In this document: positions 15,607 through 23,100 of the stretch, piece by piece
How the letters are laid out: each line of letters opens with the position of its first letter
Numbering within the stretch: the first letter of the stretch is position 1
From: JACRAO01 sp964490895
GTDB lineage: Bacteria; Bdellovibrionota; UBA1018
DNA length: 35,227 nucleotides
NCBI GenBank assembly: GCA_964490895.1
Contig: CAZBEI010000066.1
Coordinates: 1-35,227 of the forward strand
Reading direction: 5' to 3'
Notes under the pieces: generated by a model
Told to the model about the DNA's origin: nothing
Databases searched by the model: none
What the model saw: only the letters and a program-made list of their open reading frames with translations
Program-made: the position numbers and the translations under genes

Positions 15607-17052
15607 ATGAAAAAAAACGAAACTATAATTCTCATCTTAACACTGCTCTCGATAGGAGCTTTTCATGCTTTGACTCTGAAACCCGGTAATGACTGGGGAG
15701 GAGATTTTGCTTTATACATTGAACATGCTAAAAATATTGTAGAAGGAACGCCCTTTGCTCATACTCACTATATTTATAATCCCGAAATGCCCCTTGAGCC
15801 TAAAAACTATCCTCCAGTATTTCCTCTCTTACTAACCCCCGTCTATAAGACTTTTGGAATTGATCTTCATGCAATGAAAATCGAGATTGTTTTTTTTCTC
15901 ATTCTCACACTTTTTGTTCTTTTTTTGATATTTAGACTGGAGCTTTCGTTTTCGAAGTCGGTTTTGCTTCTCTTTGTTGTTGGGCTCAATCCTTTTGTAT
16001 TCGAAAGAAAAGACCATATTTTATCTGATATTCCATTTTTATTTTTTTCTTATTCACTGATTTATTTAATTTTTAAAAAATACCTCACACCCAACCCGTC
16101 ACTGTGGATTAAACTCTCCATCCCCATCTTGCTTTACCTTTGTTATGGGACAAGAAACATTGGACTACTTTTATTATTTTTCTTTATCTTTTATGATTTA
16201 TTTAAAAACAAAAGACCTTCGCTCTATGCCCTCAGCACAATCCTCGTTTTTAGTGGACTAGTCTGCCTGCAAAATTTTCTCATTCAAAATGAAAGCGCAC
16301 AAAGCCAAACCCCTTTCTTTGTCTTTGATTTCCATTTGATGATTTCAAATTTTACCTCCTACATCCGAAAATTTTCGATTATTTTAGAAAATAACCATAG
16401 CCGAACACTCAAACAAATTCTCTTTCTCTTAGGATCTCTCATTGCTGCCCTCCTGTATTTTTTTCAGTGTAAAAAGAAAATCAGTTTTATAGAAATTTTT
16501 GTTCTGCTCTATTTTATTCCTATCCTTTTTTGGTCTCAATCTACGGACGTCAGACTCCTCTTGCCTCTTTTTCCTTTTTATTTTTACTATCTATTTTTAG
16601 GGTTTGAAAAAACAAAGATCTTTTTATCCCATCCTTCACTGCCCTTTCTGTGCCTACTCCCATTAGCAGGCACTTATCTCTCATTTTATTCTAGAGTCGA
16701 TCACAAACCCTGGAACCAAATAGACCATCCTCAAACACAGGATTTGATTCAATACATTAAAAAACATACCAAAAGTGAAGACGTGCTTATTTTCGACAAA
16801 CCTCCTGTGATGGGGCTCTATACACTCAGGCATACGTCGTTTGTCTCCCTCACTCAAACTCCAGAGGAGCTTTTTCAATATTTTGCTAAAATAAATGCAA
16901 ACTATCTTGTCATAGGATCTTTTTTTCCGCAGACAATCGCCTATTTTAAACCTATCCTAGAAAAAAACCCCACTCGATTTAAGGTTATTTATACAAACGA
17001 AAATTTCAGAATATATCGAATCGTCACCCCCACCTTCAGGGGGACTTCGTGA
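15607..17052 (+). CDS. GT-C type integral membrane glycosyltransferase (family 39-like)
   Basis: Membrane protein of 481 aa with about ten hydrophobic helices (for example LILTLLSIGAFHALTL, IVFFLILTLFVLFLIF, LLLLFFFIFYDLF, IEIFVLLYFIPILFW) and a soluble C-terminal tail. The first loop has NDWGGDFALYIEHAKNI, where the acidic residue is placed like the catalytic Asp of dolichyl/undecaprenyl-phosphate sugar transferases, and NYPPVFPLLLTP is a common follow-on. It probably moves a sugar from a lipid-phosphate donor to an acceptor outside the inner membrane. The acceptor is unknown and there are no cell-envelope genes beside it. The ATG at 15607 has no clear Shine-Dalgarno. Confidence 0.75.
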   Translation: MKKNETIILILTLLSIGAFHALTLKPGNDWGGDFALYIEHAKNIVEGTPFAHTHYIYNPEMPLEPKNYPPVFPLLLTPVYKTFGIDLHAMKIEIVFFLILTLFVLFLIFRLELSFSKSVLLLFVVGLNPFVFERKDHILSDIPFLFFSYSLIYLIFKKYLTPNPSLWIKLSIPILLYLCYGTRNIGLLLLFFFIFYDLFKNKRPSLYALSTILVFSGLVCLQNFLIQNESAQSQTPFFVFDFHLMISNFTSYIRKFSIILENNHSRTLKQILFLLGSLIAALLYFFQCKKKISFIEIFVLLYFIPILFWSQSTDVRLLLPLFPFYFYYLFLGFEKTKIFLSHPSLPFLCLLPLAGTYLSFYSRVDHKPWNQIDHPQTQDLIQYIKKHTKSEDVLIFDKPPVMGLYTLRHTSFVSLTQTPEELFQYFAKINANYLVIGSFFPQTIAYFKPILEKNPTRFKVIYTNENFRIYRIVTPTFRGTS

Positions 17053-17071
17053 GCTTGGTCATTACACTTGT

Positions 17072-17115
17072 CTCAACGTTTATAATATGATAGTCTAGAC
17101 GTTATGAACGTTGAG
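17072..17115. promoter_or_regulatory. Inverted repeat spanning the -10 box and start codon of the ATPase gene
   Basis: Two 14-nt arms, 17072-17085 (CTCAACGTTTATAA) and 17102-17115 (TTATGAACGTTGAG), match at 13 of 14 positions around a 16-nt centre that includes GTCTAGAC. The left arm overlaps a TATAAT box at 17081-17086, and the right arm covers the ATG at 17104. A protein bound here would block transcription. In RNA that includes both arms the start codon would be paired, but a transcript from this -10 box would begin inside the repeat. The matching -35 box is unclear. Confidence 0.5.
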
Positions 17116-18414
17116 GCAAGAAACCAGTTGTTTTTACAAGGGAAAACAGACACAGAGGGTCTATTTCCTCAGCTTGACGAATTAAAAAAACAAACTTTAA
17201 AATTTAACTTCGACTTTGGACTAAAAGAGCTCCCCCAAGAGCCTGGACTCCTCCTCATTCGTGGCGCAAGGCAAATGGGAAAAAGCACCTGGTTAGAAGA
17301 AAAACTCTATAAAACACTTTCTGACTTTGGAAAAGCCTCTGCATTTTACCTGAATGGAGATTTTCTCTCTTCTGTAGACCACCTGGCCAATGAAGTTTCT
17401 GATCTCGTCCGATTATTTCCTAAAAATAATCCAATCAAAAGAATTTTTATCGACGAAATTACCGCTATCTCAGATTGGGAAAATGCGATCAAACGACTCT
17501 ACGACATGGGGATTACACGCGATATCCTGATAATAACAACAGGTTCCAAAGCCATTGATTTAAGAAGAGGGGCAGAACGCCTTCCGGGCAGAAAGGGGAA
17601 ACTGGACCGTACGACCTATCATTTTACTCACATTCCTTATATTGAATTTGAAAGAGTGGCACGGAAAATTTTTAAAGAAAACACACTTTATGCTTATCTC
17701 TTCACAGGAGGCTCCCCGCTTGCTGCCAATGCGCTTTGCAATCAAGGGAAACTGCCAGAATATGTGATCACCTTAACTAAAGATTGGATCTTTGGAGAAT
17801 GTGCTGCACAAGGCCGATCTCGAAATCTACTGCATTGGCTCACACAAGCACTCCTGACAAAAGGTTGCACCCCTGTTTCTCTGACTAAACTAGCACGCGA
17901 GGCCTCTGCGGCAAACAACACCACTTTACAAGGATACATTGAGTTATTATGCGATCTCCTTTGCATGAGCACTACTTATCAAATTGATCCACATACTCAT
18001 CACCCCATTCCTCGAAAAGAACACAAATACCATTGGATCCACTTGCTAGCAGCCCTCTCTTTTTTGCCAAATCAAATGAGAGATTTAGAAAGCTTTAAAG
18101 CACAATCTAGAGAAGAAATGAGCGTCTGGTGGGAGTGGGCAGTGGCACAAGAACTCTGGAGAAGAAAAGTTACGGCTGGCGAAGAAATGCCAGAAACCCT
18201 ATTTTTCTGGAAAAACCATGAGCATGAACTCGATTTTTTTAAAACCAAAAACCATTGGATCGAAGTCAAACTGGGCAGAGTCAAATTTTCTGAGTTCCAA
18301 TGGTTTGCAAAAAGCTTTCCAAAGGACGAACTGACCCTGATTAATACGGAGGAATTTCAAGAAGGAGCCATCCAGGGCGTTACCCTAGAAAATTTTCTCA
18401 GGAACAAGGGTTGA
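17104..18414 (+). CDS. AAA_14-family ATPase (COG1373-like) with C-terminal nuclease-like domain
   Basis: Protein of 436 aa. The N-terminal P-loop domain has LLLIRGARQMGKSTW (Walker A at 54-61), IFIDEI (Walker B, 114-119), TTGSKA (sensor, 145-150) and ERLPGRKG (158-165, the arginine segment typical of this family). After a winged-helix-like middle region (about 235-300) the end has HELDFF and IEVKLGR, the D...ExK pattern of a PD-(D/E)XK-like fold. Such ATPases are common in bacteria and archaea, often multi-copy, and of unclear function. An inverted repeat covers its promoter and start codon. The remnant of a second gene of this family lies just downstream. Confidence 0.85.
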   Translation: MNVEARNQLFLQGKTDTEGLFPQLDELKKQTLKFNFDFGLKELPQEPGLLLIRGARQMGKSTWLEEKLYKTLSDFGKASAFYLNGDFLSSVDHLANEVSDLVRLFPKNNPIKRIFIDEITAISDWENAIKRLYDMGITRDILIITTGSKAIDLRRGAERLPGRKGKLDRTTYHFTHIPYIEFERVARKIFKENTLYAYLFTGGSPLAANALCNQGKLPEYVITLTKDWIFGECAAQGRSRNLLHWLTQALLTKGCTPVSLTKLAREASAANNTTLQGYIELLCDLLCMSTTYQIDPHTHHPIPRKEHKYHWIHLLAALSFLPNQMRDLESFKAQSREEMSVWWEWAVAQELWRRKVTAGEEMPETLFFWKNHEHELDFFKTKNHWIEVKLGRVKFSEFQWFAKSFPKDELTLINTEEFQEGAIQGVTLENFLRNKG

Positions 18415-18805
18415 TTTACCCGTTGAACATGGTCCAAATAAAAAAAAACTGCGTGATAACGATGGGTTAAGTATCCTGTCAAACATACCCAATAATTGTC
18501 CGCCATTTTTTGGGTATAGTCAACTGGCAGATTTCCAAGCCGATCCCGTATCACCCTTGACTATGAGGGGGGCGCGTCAAGTTGGAAAATCAACTCTTGT
18601 GCGACAATTTGCATCTCACTTTGGATATCAGCTTTTTGAATTTAACTTAATCACTTAAGTCACTTCGTCAGGCGAAGTAACTTGGGTAATTAAGTTTAGA
18701 CTCAAATAAAAAACAAAATAGAGGCGCGCTACAGCAATTTCAGATTAATCAAATGGGAGAATATCCAAAGTTCCTGGCAGCCGAAATATATAGACAGATC
18801 CGCGC
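18415..18805. other. 391-nt non-coding spacer between the ATPase and rplQ
   Basis: No intact gene is present. The spacer holds an A9 run, an 8-bp inverted repeat ATACCCAA/TTGGGTAT (18485-18492 and 18510-18517), the truncated ATPase fragment ending at 18658, and a hairpin at 18657-18683 (AAGTCACTTCG/CGAAGTAACTT, 10 of 11 pairs, 5-nt loop). A short second frame near 18730-18790 reads MGEYPKFLAAEIYRQI and may be further debris. Two operons converge here. No hairpin followed by a T-run, i.e. no standard intrinsic terminator, was found for either. Confidence 0.6.
18482..18658 (+). pseudogene. Truncated AAA_14-type ATPase fragment
   Basis: An open stretch of about 58 codons ending at TAA 18656-18658 translates to a typical start of this ATPase family. 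A lead-in with SQLADFQADP is followed by PLTMRGARQVGKSTLVRQF (Walker A) and FGYQLFEFNL, after which it stops. Family members continue for more than 300 residues with Walker B and the C-terminal domain, all missing here. The Walker A wording (RGARQVGKST) is closer to the common family form than the intact neighbour (RGARQMGKST), so it is a separate family member rather than a recent copy. The 5' boundary is uncertain. Confidence 0.65.
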
Positions 18806-19441
18806 TTACCCGCTGCTCCCACCGGTCTTGCTCCCACCGCCACCTGCGGCTGGGGTCTTGCGGGCTGATCCACCAAAGAATCCTCTGCCGCCTTTTCCAC
18901 CTGTGTCGCTTACTTTAGATTTGGAGCCAAAAAATTTGCCGAATCGGCTTTTAAACGAACCTGGTTTTTCGGCAAGTTTCGCTGTGGCCTCTTTGCTTGT
19001 CGCAGCACCACCCGAACTCTGAGCCGCCTCTTCTTTTTTGGACATTGGCTTAGGTTTACGTTTTCGCCTTCGATCAATCTCTGGATGATCCACAAGCTCC
19101 AATACGGCCATCTCAGCCGCATCTCCCCACCTGCGTTCAGTGATTTTTAGTACTCGAGTGTACCCTCCCGCACGAGCCCGATAGCGCTCGGCGAGTGTAC
19201 TGAAAAGTTTCTTCACAATTTGACGATCTCTGGTTCGATCAAAAGCAAGCCGCTTGGAATGCAGTGAGCCTTCTTTGCCTAAAGTGATAAGCCGATCCAC
19301 CACTCGCCTTGCTTCTTTTGCTTTCTCAACGGTAGTCACAATCTGCTCTTTATCTAAAACAGCATTTGCTAAATTTGCAAATAAAGCAATTCGGTGAGAA
19401 GTATTTCGTCCAAATTTTCGACCATCCACATTGTGTCGCAT
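18806..19441 (-). CDS. rplQ: 50S ribosomal protein L17 with long C-terminal extension
   Basis: L17 sits near the exit of the 50S tunnel. Residues 1-120 are canonical (MRHNVDGRKFGRNTSHR, then AREAR-type helix and GGYTRVLKITERRWGDAAEMAVLEL). Bacterial L17 is usually about 120-130 aa; this chain has 211. The added ~85 residues are Lys-rich at first and then Gly/Ser/Ala-rich (KFFGSKSKVSDTGGKGGRGF, ending GGGGSKTGGSSG). It follows rpoA by 4 nt and is last in the super-operon. The extension stays in frame up to its stop, next to ATPase debris on the other strand. Confidence 0.97.
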   Translation of the reverse strand: MRHNVDGRKFGRNTSHRIALFANLANAVLDKEQIVTTVEKAKEARRVVDRLITLGKEGSLHSKRLAFDRTRDRQIVKKLFSTLAERYRARAGGYTRVLKITERRWGDAAEMAVLELVDHPEIDRRRKRKPKPMSKKEEAAQSSGGAATSKEATAKLAEKPGSFKSRFGKFFGSKSKVSDTGGKGGRGFFGGSARKTPAAGGGGSKTGGSSG

Positions 19442-19445
19442 AAAC

Positions 19446-20528
19446 TTAATCCTCTATATCATCTAACTGTTCTGTGGTTTCTGATGCCTTTTGGCGATCA
19501 CTCATGATGCGATTTTCGTCTACATCAGAATCAGCTGGCTTAGGAGGCTGAGTAGGAGCTACAAAACCGTCCAGTTTCATTCCTAAACCCAATCCCATTT
19601 GAGATAAAATGTCTTTAATTTCATTCAAGGACTTTCTCCCAAAATTCTTTGTCTTGAGCATCTCAGCTTCTGTTTTTTGGACCAGCTCATAGATGTATTT
19701 AATGCTCGCATTTTGCAAACAATTGGCGGAGCGAACGGAGAGTTCTAACTCCTCGACAGACCGATATAGATTGGGATTAAATTGAGGGCTTTTATCTTCT
19801 TTTAGTGCAACAACTGGCTCTGGCTCTTCTTCAAAATTGAGAAAAACAGAGAGCTGGTCTTTTAAAATTTTTGAACCTAAAGAAACAGCATCTTCGGGAA
19901 CCACAGATCCATCCGTCCACACTTCGAAAGTCAGCTTGTCATAATCTGTTCTTTGACCCACTCTACTCTGAGTCACAGTATAGTTGACACGTCTCACGGG
20001 CGAAAAAAAGCTATCGAGTGGAATCCATCCAATAGGCATATCTTCGGACTTATTGTTTTCTGCAGCCACATAGCCACGCCCACGAGTGATTTTTATCTCT
20101 ACTCGTAATTTTCCATTTTTACCCAAGGTGGCAATGTGTTGTTCAGGATTTAAAACTTGAACATGTTCAGTGACAACGATATCCGAAGCTTTGATGTTTC
20201 CAGAGCCAACTTTGTCTATGAGAACAGTGGCTGTCTCCGAATAAAGTTTAAATCTCACTTCTTTCAAATTTAAAATAATTTCTGCAACATCCTCTGTCAC
20301 TTCTGGAATAGGAGTAAACTCATGTAAAATTCCATCGATTTTGACAGCAGTTACAGCGGATCCCTGTAAAGAAGAGAGCAGAACTCGCCTCAAGGAATTG
20401 CCTAAAGTTAAGCCGAAGCCTCTCTCTAAAGGTTTTGCAACAAATTTTCCATAATAGTGGGATAATGATTCTTTATCTACGTCTAAGGCTTTGGGTTTAA
20501 TCAAATCACGCCAATTTCTTTCTAACAT
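19446..20528 (-). CDS. rpoA: DNA-directed RNA polymerase subunit alpha
   Basis: Alpha subunit of 360 aa (E. coli 329). The N-terminal assembly domain has FVAKPLERGFGLTLGNSLRR and LLSSLQGSAVTAVKIDGILHEF. The C-terminal domain binds UP elements and activators (LELSVRSANCLQNASI, then NFGRKSLNEIKDIL). After the CTD there is a charged tail of about 30 residues. It lies between rpsD and rplQ, the standard alpha-operon order. Confidence 0.98.
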   Translation of the reverse strand: MLERNWRDLIKPKALDVDKESLSHYYGKFVAKPLERGFGLTLGNSLRRVLLSSLQGSAVTAVKIDGILHEFTPIPEVTEDVAEIILNLKEVRFKLYSETATVLIDKVGSGNIKASDIVVTEHVQVLNPEQHIATLGKNGKLRVEIKITRGRGYVAAENNKSEDMPIGWIPLDSFFSPVRRVNYTVTQSRVGQRTDYDKLTFEVWTDGSVVPEDAVSLGSKILKDQLSVFLNFEEEPEPVVALKEDKSPQFNPNLYRSVEELELSVRSANCLQNASIKYIYELVQKTEAEMLKTKNFGRKSLNEIKDILSQMGLGLGMKLDGFVAPTQPPKPADSDVDENRIMSDRQKASETTEQLDDIED

Positions 20529-20589
20529 ACTCTATCTCCTGTCTCCCTCGGCTACGCGTCTTCTCACAGCCAATGCGGGAATTGTTTGA

Positions 20590-21216
20590 CTACTTCGAAT
20601 ATAACTCTACTACTAATCTTTCTTCCATAGGCAAGGTCAAGTCATCTCGTGCTGGTAAATCCCTCACCTTGGATCTAAAAAAACTAGGTTCAAGCTCTAA
20701 CCACTGAGGAATTTCTCTTCTCTTGACTGCCTCTAAAGCTCCTAAAATCCTAACACTTTTTTTACTTTTTTCTCGAACCTCAACCAAATCTCCCTTATCC
20801 ACTAAAAAGGAGGGAATGTTGACTTTGCGCCCATTGACACTCAAATGCCCATGCCGCACGAGCTGCCTGGCCTCACAGCGCGAGTTTGCAAACCCAGAAC
20901 GGTAAACAACGTTGTCAAGTCTTCGCTCAAGCATGACCAGTAAATTTGAACCGGTAATCCCTTTGGCACGCTCTGCTTTTTCAAAGAGACTTCGAAATTG
21001 TTTTTCTAACAAACCATACATTTTTTTAATTTTCTGTTTTTCTCTCAACTGAATTCCGTATTCAGAAAATTTTATGCGCCCTTGTCCATGTTGTCCAGGC
21101 GGGTAAGCTCTCCGCTCAAAACCACATTTATCCGTGAAACATCGATCTCCTTTTAAAAAGAGCTTTTGATTTTCACGCCTACAAATTCGACAAACTGAAC
21201 CACAATAACGACCCAT
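20590..21216 (-). CDS. rpsD: 30S ribosomal protein S4
   Basis: Primary 16S binder of 208 aa. It is the zinc-binding (C+) form: Cys9, Cys12, Cys26 and Cys31 in the first 31 residues. The S4 RNA-binding domain is visible (RLDNVVYRSGFANSRCEARQ, LVRHGHLSVNGRKVNIPS). It starts 3 nt after the rpsK stop. In many bacteria S4 represses the alpha operon; no S4 pseudoknot leader could be identified here. Confidence 0.98.
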   Translation of the reverse strand: MGRYCGSVCRICRRENQKLFLKGDRCFTDKCGFERRAYPPGQHGQGRIKFSEYGIQLREKQKIKKMYGLLEKQFRSLFEKAERAKGITGSNLLVMLERRLDNVVYRSGFANSRCEARQLVRHGHLSVNGRKVNIPSFLVDKGDLVEVREKSKKSVRILGALEAVKRREIPQWLELEPSFFRSKVRDLPARDDLTLPMEERLVVELYSK

Positions 21217-21219
21217 GAT

Positions 21220-21678
21220 TTAAACCCTTCTCCTTTTTGGCGGACGACATCCATTGTGTGGAATGGGTGTAATATCCTCAATAAACGTAATACGCAATCC
21301 CGCCGAAGCAAGCGCACGAAGAGCGCTCTCTCGACCTGCTCCTGGACCACTGACATACACTTGAACCGAACGCATGCCACTCTCTACTGCTTTCCTGGCC
21401 GCATCTTCGGCAGCTACCTGAGCAGCAAAAGGAGTGTTCTTGCGTGAGCCTCTAAAACCCTTCCCACCTGAGCTGGACCAACAGATGGCATTGCCCATGG
21501 GGTCTGTGATCGTCACAATGGTGTTGTTAAACGTTGCGAGAATGTACACATTTCCTGTGGACACTGCTTTTCTCACTTTTTTTACTTTCTTCACAACACC
21601 ATCAGGAGTGGGTGCCACTAGGGGCGCACCCTTGTCTTTTGTCTCTGTCTCTGTCTTTTCTATTTTTTCTTCACTCAT
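21220..21678 (-). CDS. rpsK: 30S ribosomal protein S11
   Basis: S11 of 152 aa, in the platform of the 30S. The core is canonical (NVYILATFNNTIVTITDPMG, SSSGGKGFRGSRKNTPFAAQ, GPGAGRESALRAL, ending NGCRPPKRRRV). About 22 extra N-terminal residues are Glu/Lys/Thr-rich (EEKIEKTETETKDKG). AAGGA lies about 6 nt before the ATG. The spacer behind it holds three tandem 22-nt repeats. Confidence 0.98.
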   Translation of the reverse strand: MSEEKIEKTETETKDKGAPLVAPTPDGVVKKVKKVRKAVSTGNVYILATFNNTIVTITDPMGNAICWSSSGGKGFRGSRKNTPFAAQVAAEDAARKAVESGMRSVQVYVSGPGAGRESALRALASAGLRITFIEDITPIPHNGCRPPKRRRV

Positions 21679-21694
21679 AATTGTCCTTATAGCT

Positions 21695-21760
21695 CATGGC
21701 CTTCTGCCATATATTTCATGACCCTCTGCCATGTATTCCACGGCCTTATGCCATGTTTTT
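21695..21760. repeat. Three tandem 22-bp repeats between rpsM and rpsK
   Basis: Contiguous units lie at 21695-21716, 21717-21738 and 21739-21760, the last reaching into the rpsM stop codon. On the plus strand each reads CAYGRCCYTMTGCCAT followed by a short AT-rich part. ATGGC...GCCAT forms a 5-bp hairpin in unit 1 and is partly decayed in the others. On the mRNA strand each unit has AAGG or AGGG two bases before ATG or GTG, so the repeat looks like a multiplied translation-start element. Two units open small frames beginning MAEGHE. Confidence 0.88.
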
Positions 21761-22142
21761 ATTTCATTGCCTTGACAGACTTCTTCCCTGCAATGGCAAT
21801 GGCTGGGCCTTTTCTTGTCCTCGCATTCGAATGGGTCCTCTGACCTCGAACTGGAAGGCTCTTGCGATGGCGCGTGCCACGATAGCAGCTCAAATCTACC
21901 AATCGTTTGATGTTCATGCTCACCTCACGCCTTAAATCTCCTTCTACTTTGTGAGCGCGATCGATGATCTCTCTAATTCTAGCAACTTCAGTCTCAATTA
22001 AAGCGTCAGATTTTTTACTCAGATCAATGCCTGCTTCTTTCAAAATCTTTTTAGCATTAGAACGACCAATTCCATAAATATAAGTTAATGCAACTTCCAT
22101 TCTCTTATTTCGAGGGAGATCAACACCCGCAATTCGAGCCAC
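21759..22142 (-). CDS. rpsM: 30S ribosomal protein S13
   Basis: S13 of 127 aa, in the 30S head at the subunit interface. The start is a GTG (22140-22142) with AGGAAGG 6 nt upstream. Family features are ARIAGVDLPRNKR, YIYGIGRSNAKKILKEAGI, RGTRHRKSLPVRGQRTHSNA and a basic tail. It follows rpmJ after 23 nt. Confidence 0.97.
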   Translation of the reverse strand: MARIAGVDLPRNKRMEVALTYIYGIGRSNAKKILKEAGIDLSKKSDALIETEVARIREIIDRAHKVEGDLRREVSMNIKRLVDLSCYRGTRHRKSLPVRGQRTHSNARTRKGPAIAIAGKKSVKAMK

Positions 22143-22165
22143 TTTTTACCTTCCTTTCAAAAAAA

Positions 22166-22279
22166 TTACCCTTGCCTTTGTTTGTGACGTGGATTTGAGC
22201 AAATCACACGCACCACTCCTTTTCGACGCAGGATTTTACACTTATCGCAAATTTTTCTTACCGAAGCACGAACTTTCAT
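22166..22279 (-). CDS. rpmJ: 50S ribosomal protein L36
   Basis: A 37-aa gene starting MKVRASVRKICDKCKILRR and ending RHKQRQG. It is the zinc-binding form with Cys11, Cys14, Cys27 and His32. GAGGA lies 3 nt before the ATG at 22279. It starts 6 nt after the map stop and precedes rpsM. infA, which often sits between map and rpmJ, is not present. Confidence 0.96.
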   Translation of the reverse strand: MKVRASVRKICDKCKILRRKGVVRVICSNPRHKQRQG

Positions 22280-22285
22280 AAATCC

Positions 22286-23038
22286 TCATCTTAGGACAGT
22301 GAGTACCTCTGGCCCTCGGAGCGTAATGGCAACCGTATGCTCAAAATGAGCTGAAAGCGAGTGATCCTGAGTGACGGCTGTCCATCCATCCTCCAAAATC
22401 CTCACCTCTTGACGGCCAGCGTTAATCATAGGTTCAATGGCAATCACCATTCCTACTTTTAAGGCAACACCCTTCCCTTTAGTTCCGTAATTGGGAACCT
22501 GCGGCTCTTCGTGAAGGGACCTTCCTATTCCATGACCAACGAATTCCCTTACCACGCCGTAACCGAAACCTTCAACATAATTTTGGATTGCATAACCGAT
22601 GTCAAAAACCCTATTTCCTTCAATACACTCCGCAATTCCAAGTTCAAGACTTTTTTTTGTGACTTCTACCAACTTTTGAGCTTCGCTACTCACCTCTCCC
22701 ACAGCCACAGTGCAGGCAGAATCTCCATACCAACCCTCAAAACTCACACCAAAATCAAGTCCTACAATATCCCCATTTTTTAAAATCCTTTTTGGGGAGG
22801 GAATCCCATGCACTACTTCATCATTGATCGAAATACAAATACTGCAGGGGAATCCTTTATAACCCTTAAAGGCAGGAAGCACATTAAAATCTTTGCATCG
22901 GGATTCGGCGTAGCGATCAATTTCGGCCGTCGAAATTCCAGGTTTGGACATGAGAGCGACTTCGGATAAAATCTGAGCAACGACTTGGCCTGATTTTCTC
23001 ATGAGATCTATTTCTTTTTCCGATTTTAAACTAATCAT
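22286..23038 (-). CDS. map: Methionine aminopeptidase, type I
   Basis: Removes the initiator Met from nascent proteins. The chain is 250 aa. The five metal ligands are present: Asp95 and Asp106 (GLDFGVSFEGWYGDSA), His169 (VGHGIGRSLHEEP), Glu202 (AIEPM) and Glu233 (HFEHTVAI), close to the E. coli numbering. It is type I without an N-terminal zinc extension. The ATG at 23038 is directly preceded by the TAA of a 7-codon frame made by a duplicated 24-nt unit. It lies between adk and rpmJ in the spc-type order. Confidence 0.97.
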   Translation of the reverse strand: MISLKSEKEIDLMRKSGQVVAQILSEVALMSKPGISTAEIDRYAESRCKDFNVLPAFKGYKGFPCSICISINDEVVHGIPSPKRILKNGDIVGLDFGVSFEGWYGDSACTVAVGEVSSEAQKLVEVTKKSLELGIAECIEGNRVFDIGYAIQNYVEGFGYGVVREFVGHGIGRSLHEEPQVPNYGTKGKGVALKVGMVIAIEPMINAGRQEVRILEDGWTAVTQDHSLSAHFEHTVAITLRGPEVLTVLR

Positions 23039-23083
23039 TTAATCTTTTTCCCTCTGGGACATTTAATTTTTTTCCCTCTGGGA
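23036..23083. repeat. Tandem 24-bp duplication of the map translation-start region
   Basis: Two adjacent 24-nt units, 23036-23059 and 23060-23083, differ at one base. On the mRNA strand each contains the small hairpin core TCCCAGAGGGA, an A-rich stretch and ATG, so GAGGG plus start codon are both duplicated. The upstream ATG (23060-23062) opens a frame of seven codons, MSQREKD, and its TAA (23039-23041) touches the map ATG. Translation of map may be coupled to this leader peptide. Confidence 0.85.
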
Positions 23084-23100
23084 AAAGCACTGCAAATCAA

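Noticed and set aside
18753..19022. Pro-rich plus-strand frame over the end of rplQ
   Set aside because: Most of it is the reverse complement of the Gly-rich L17 tail; only its first ~17 codons outside rplQ are considered, as possible ATPase debris.
21695..21760. Short CRISPR array
   Set aside because: The units are directly adjacent with no spacers, only 22 nt long, and no cas genes are present.
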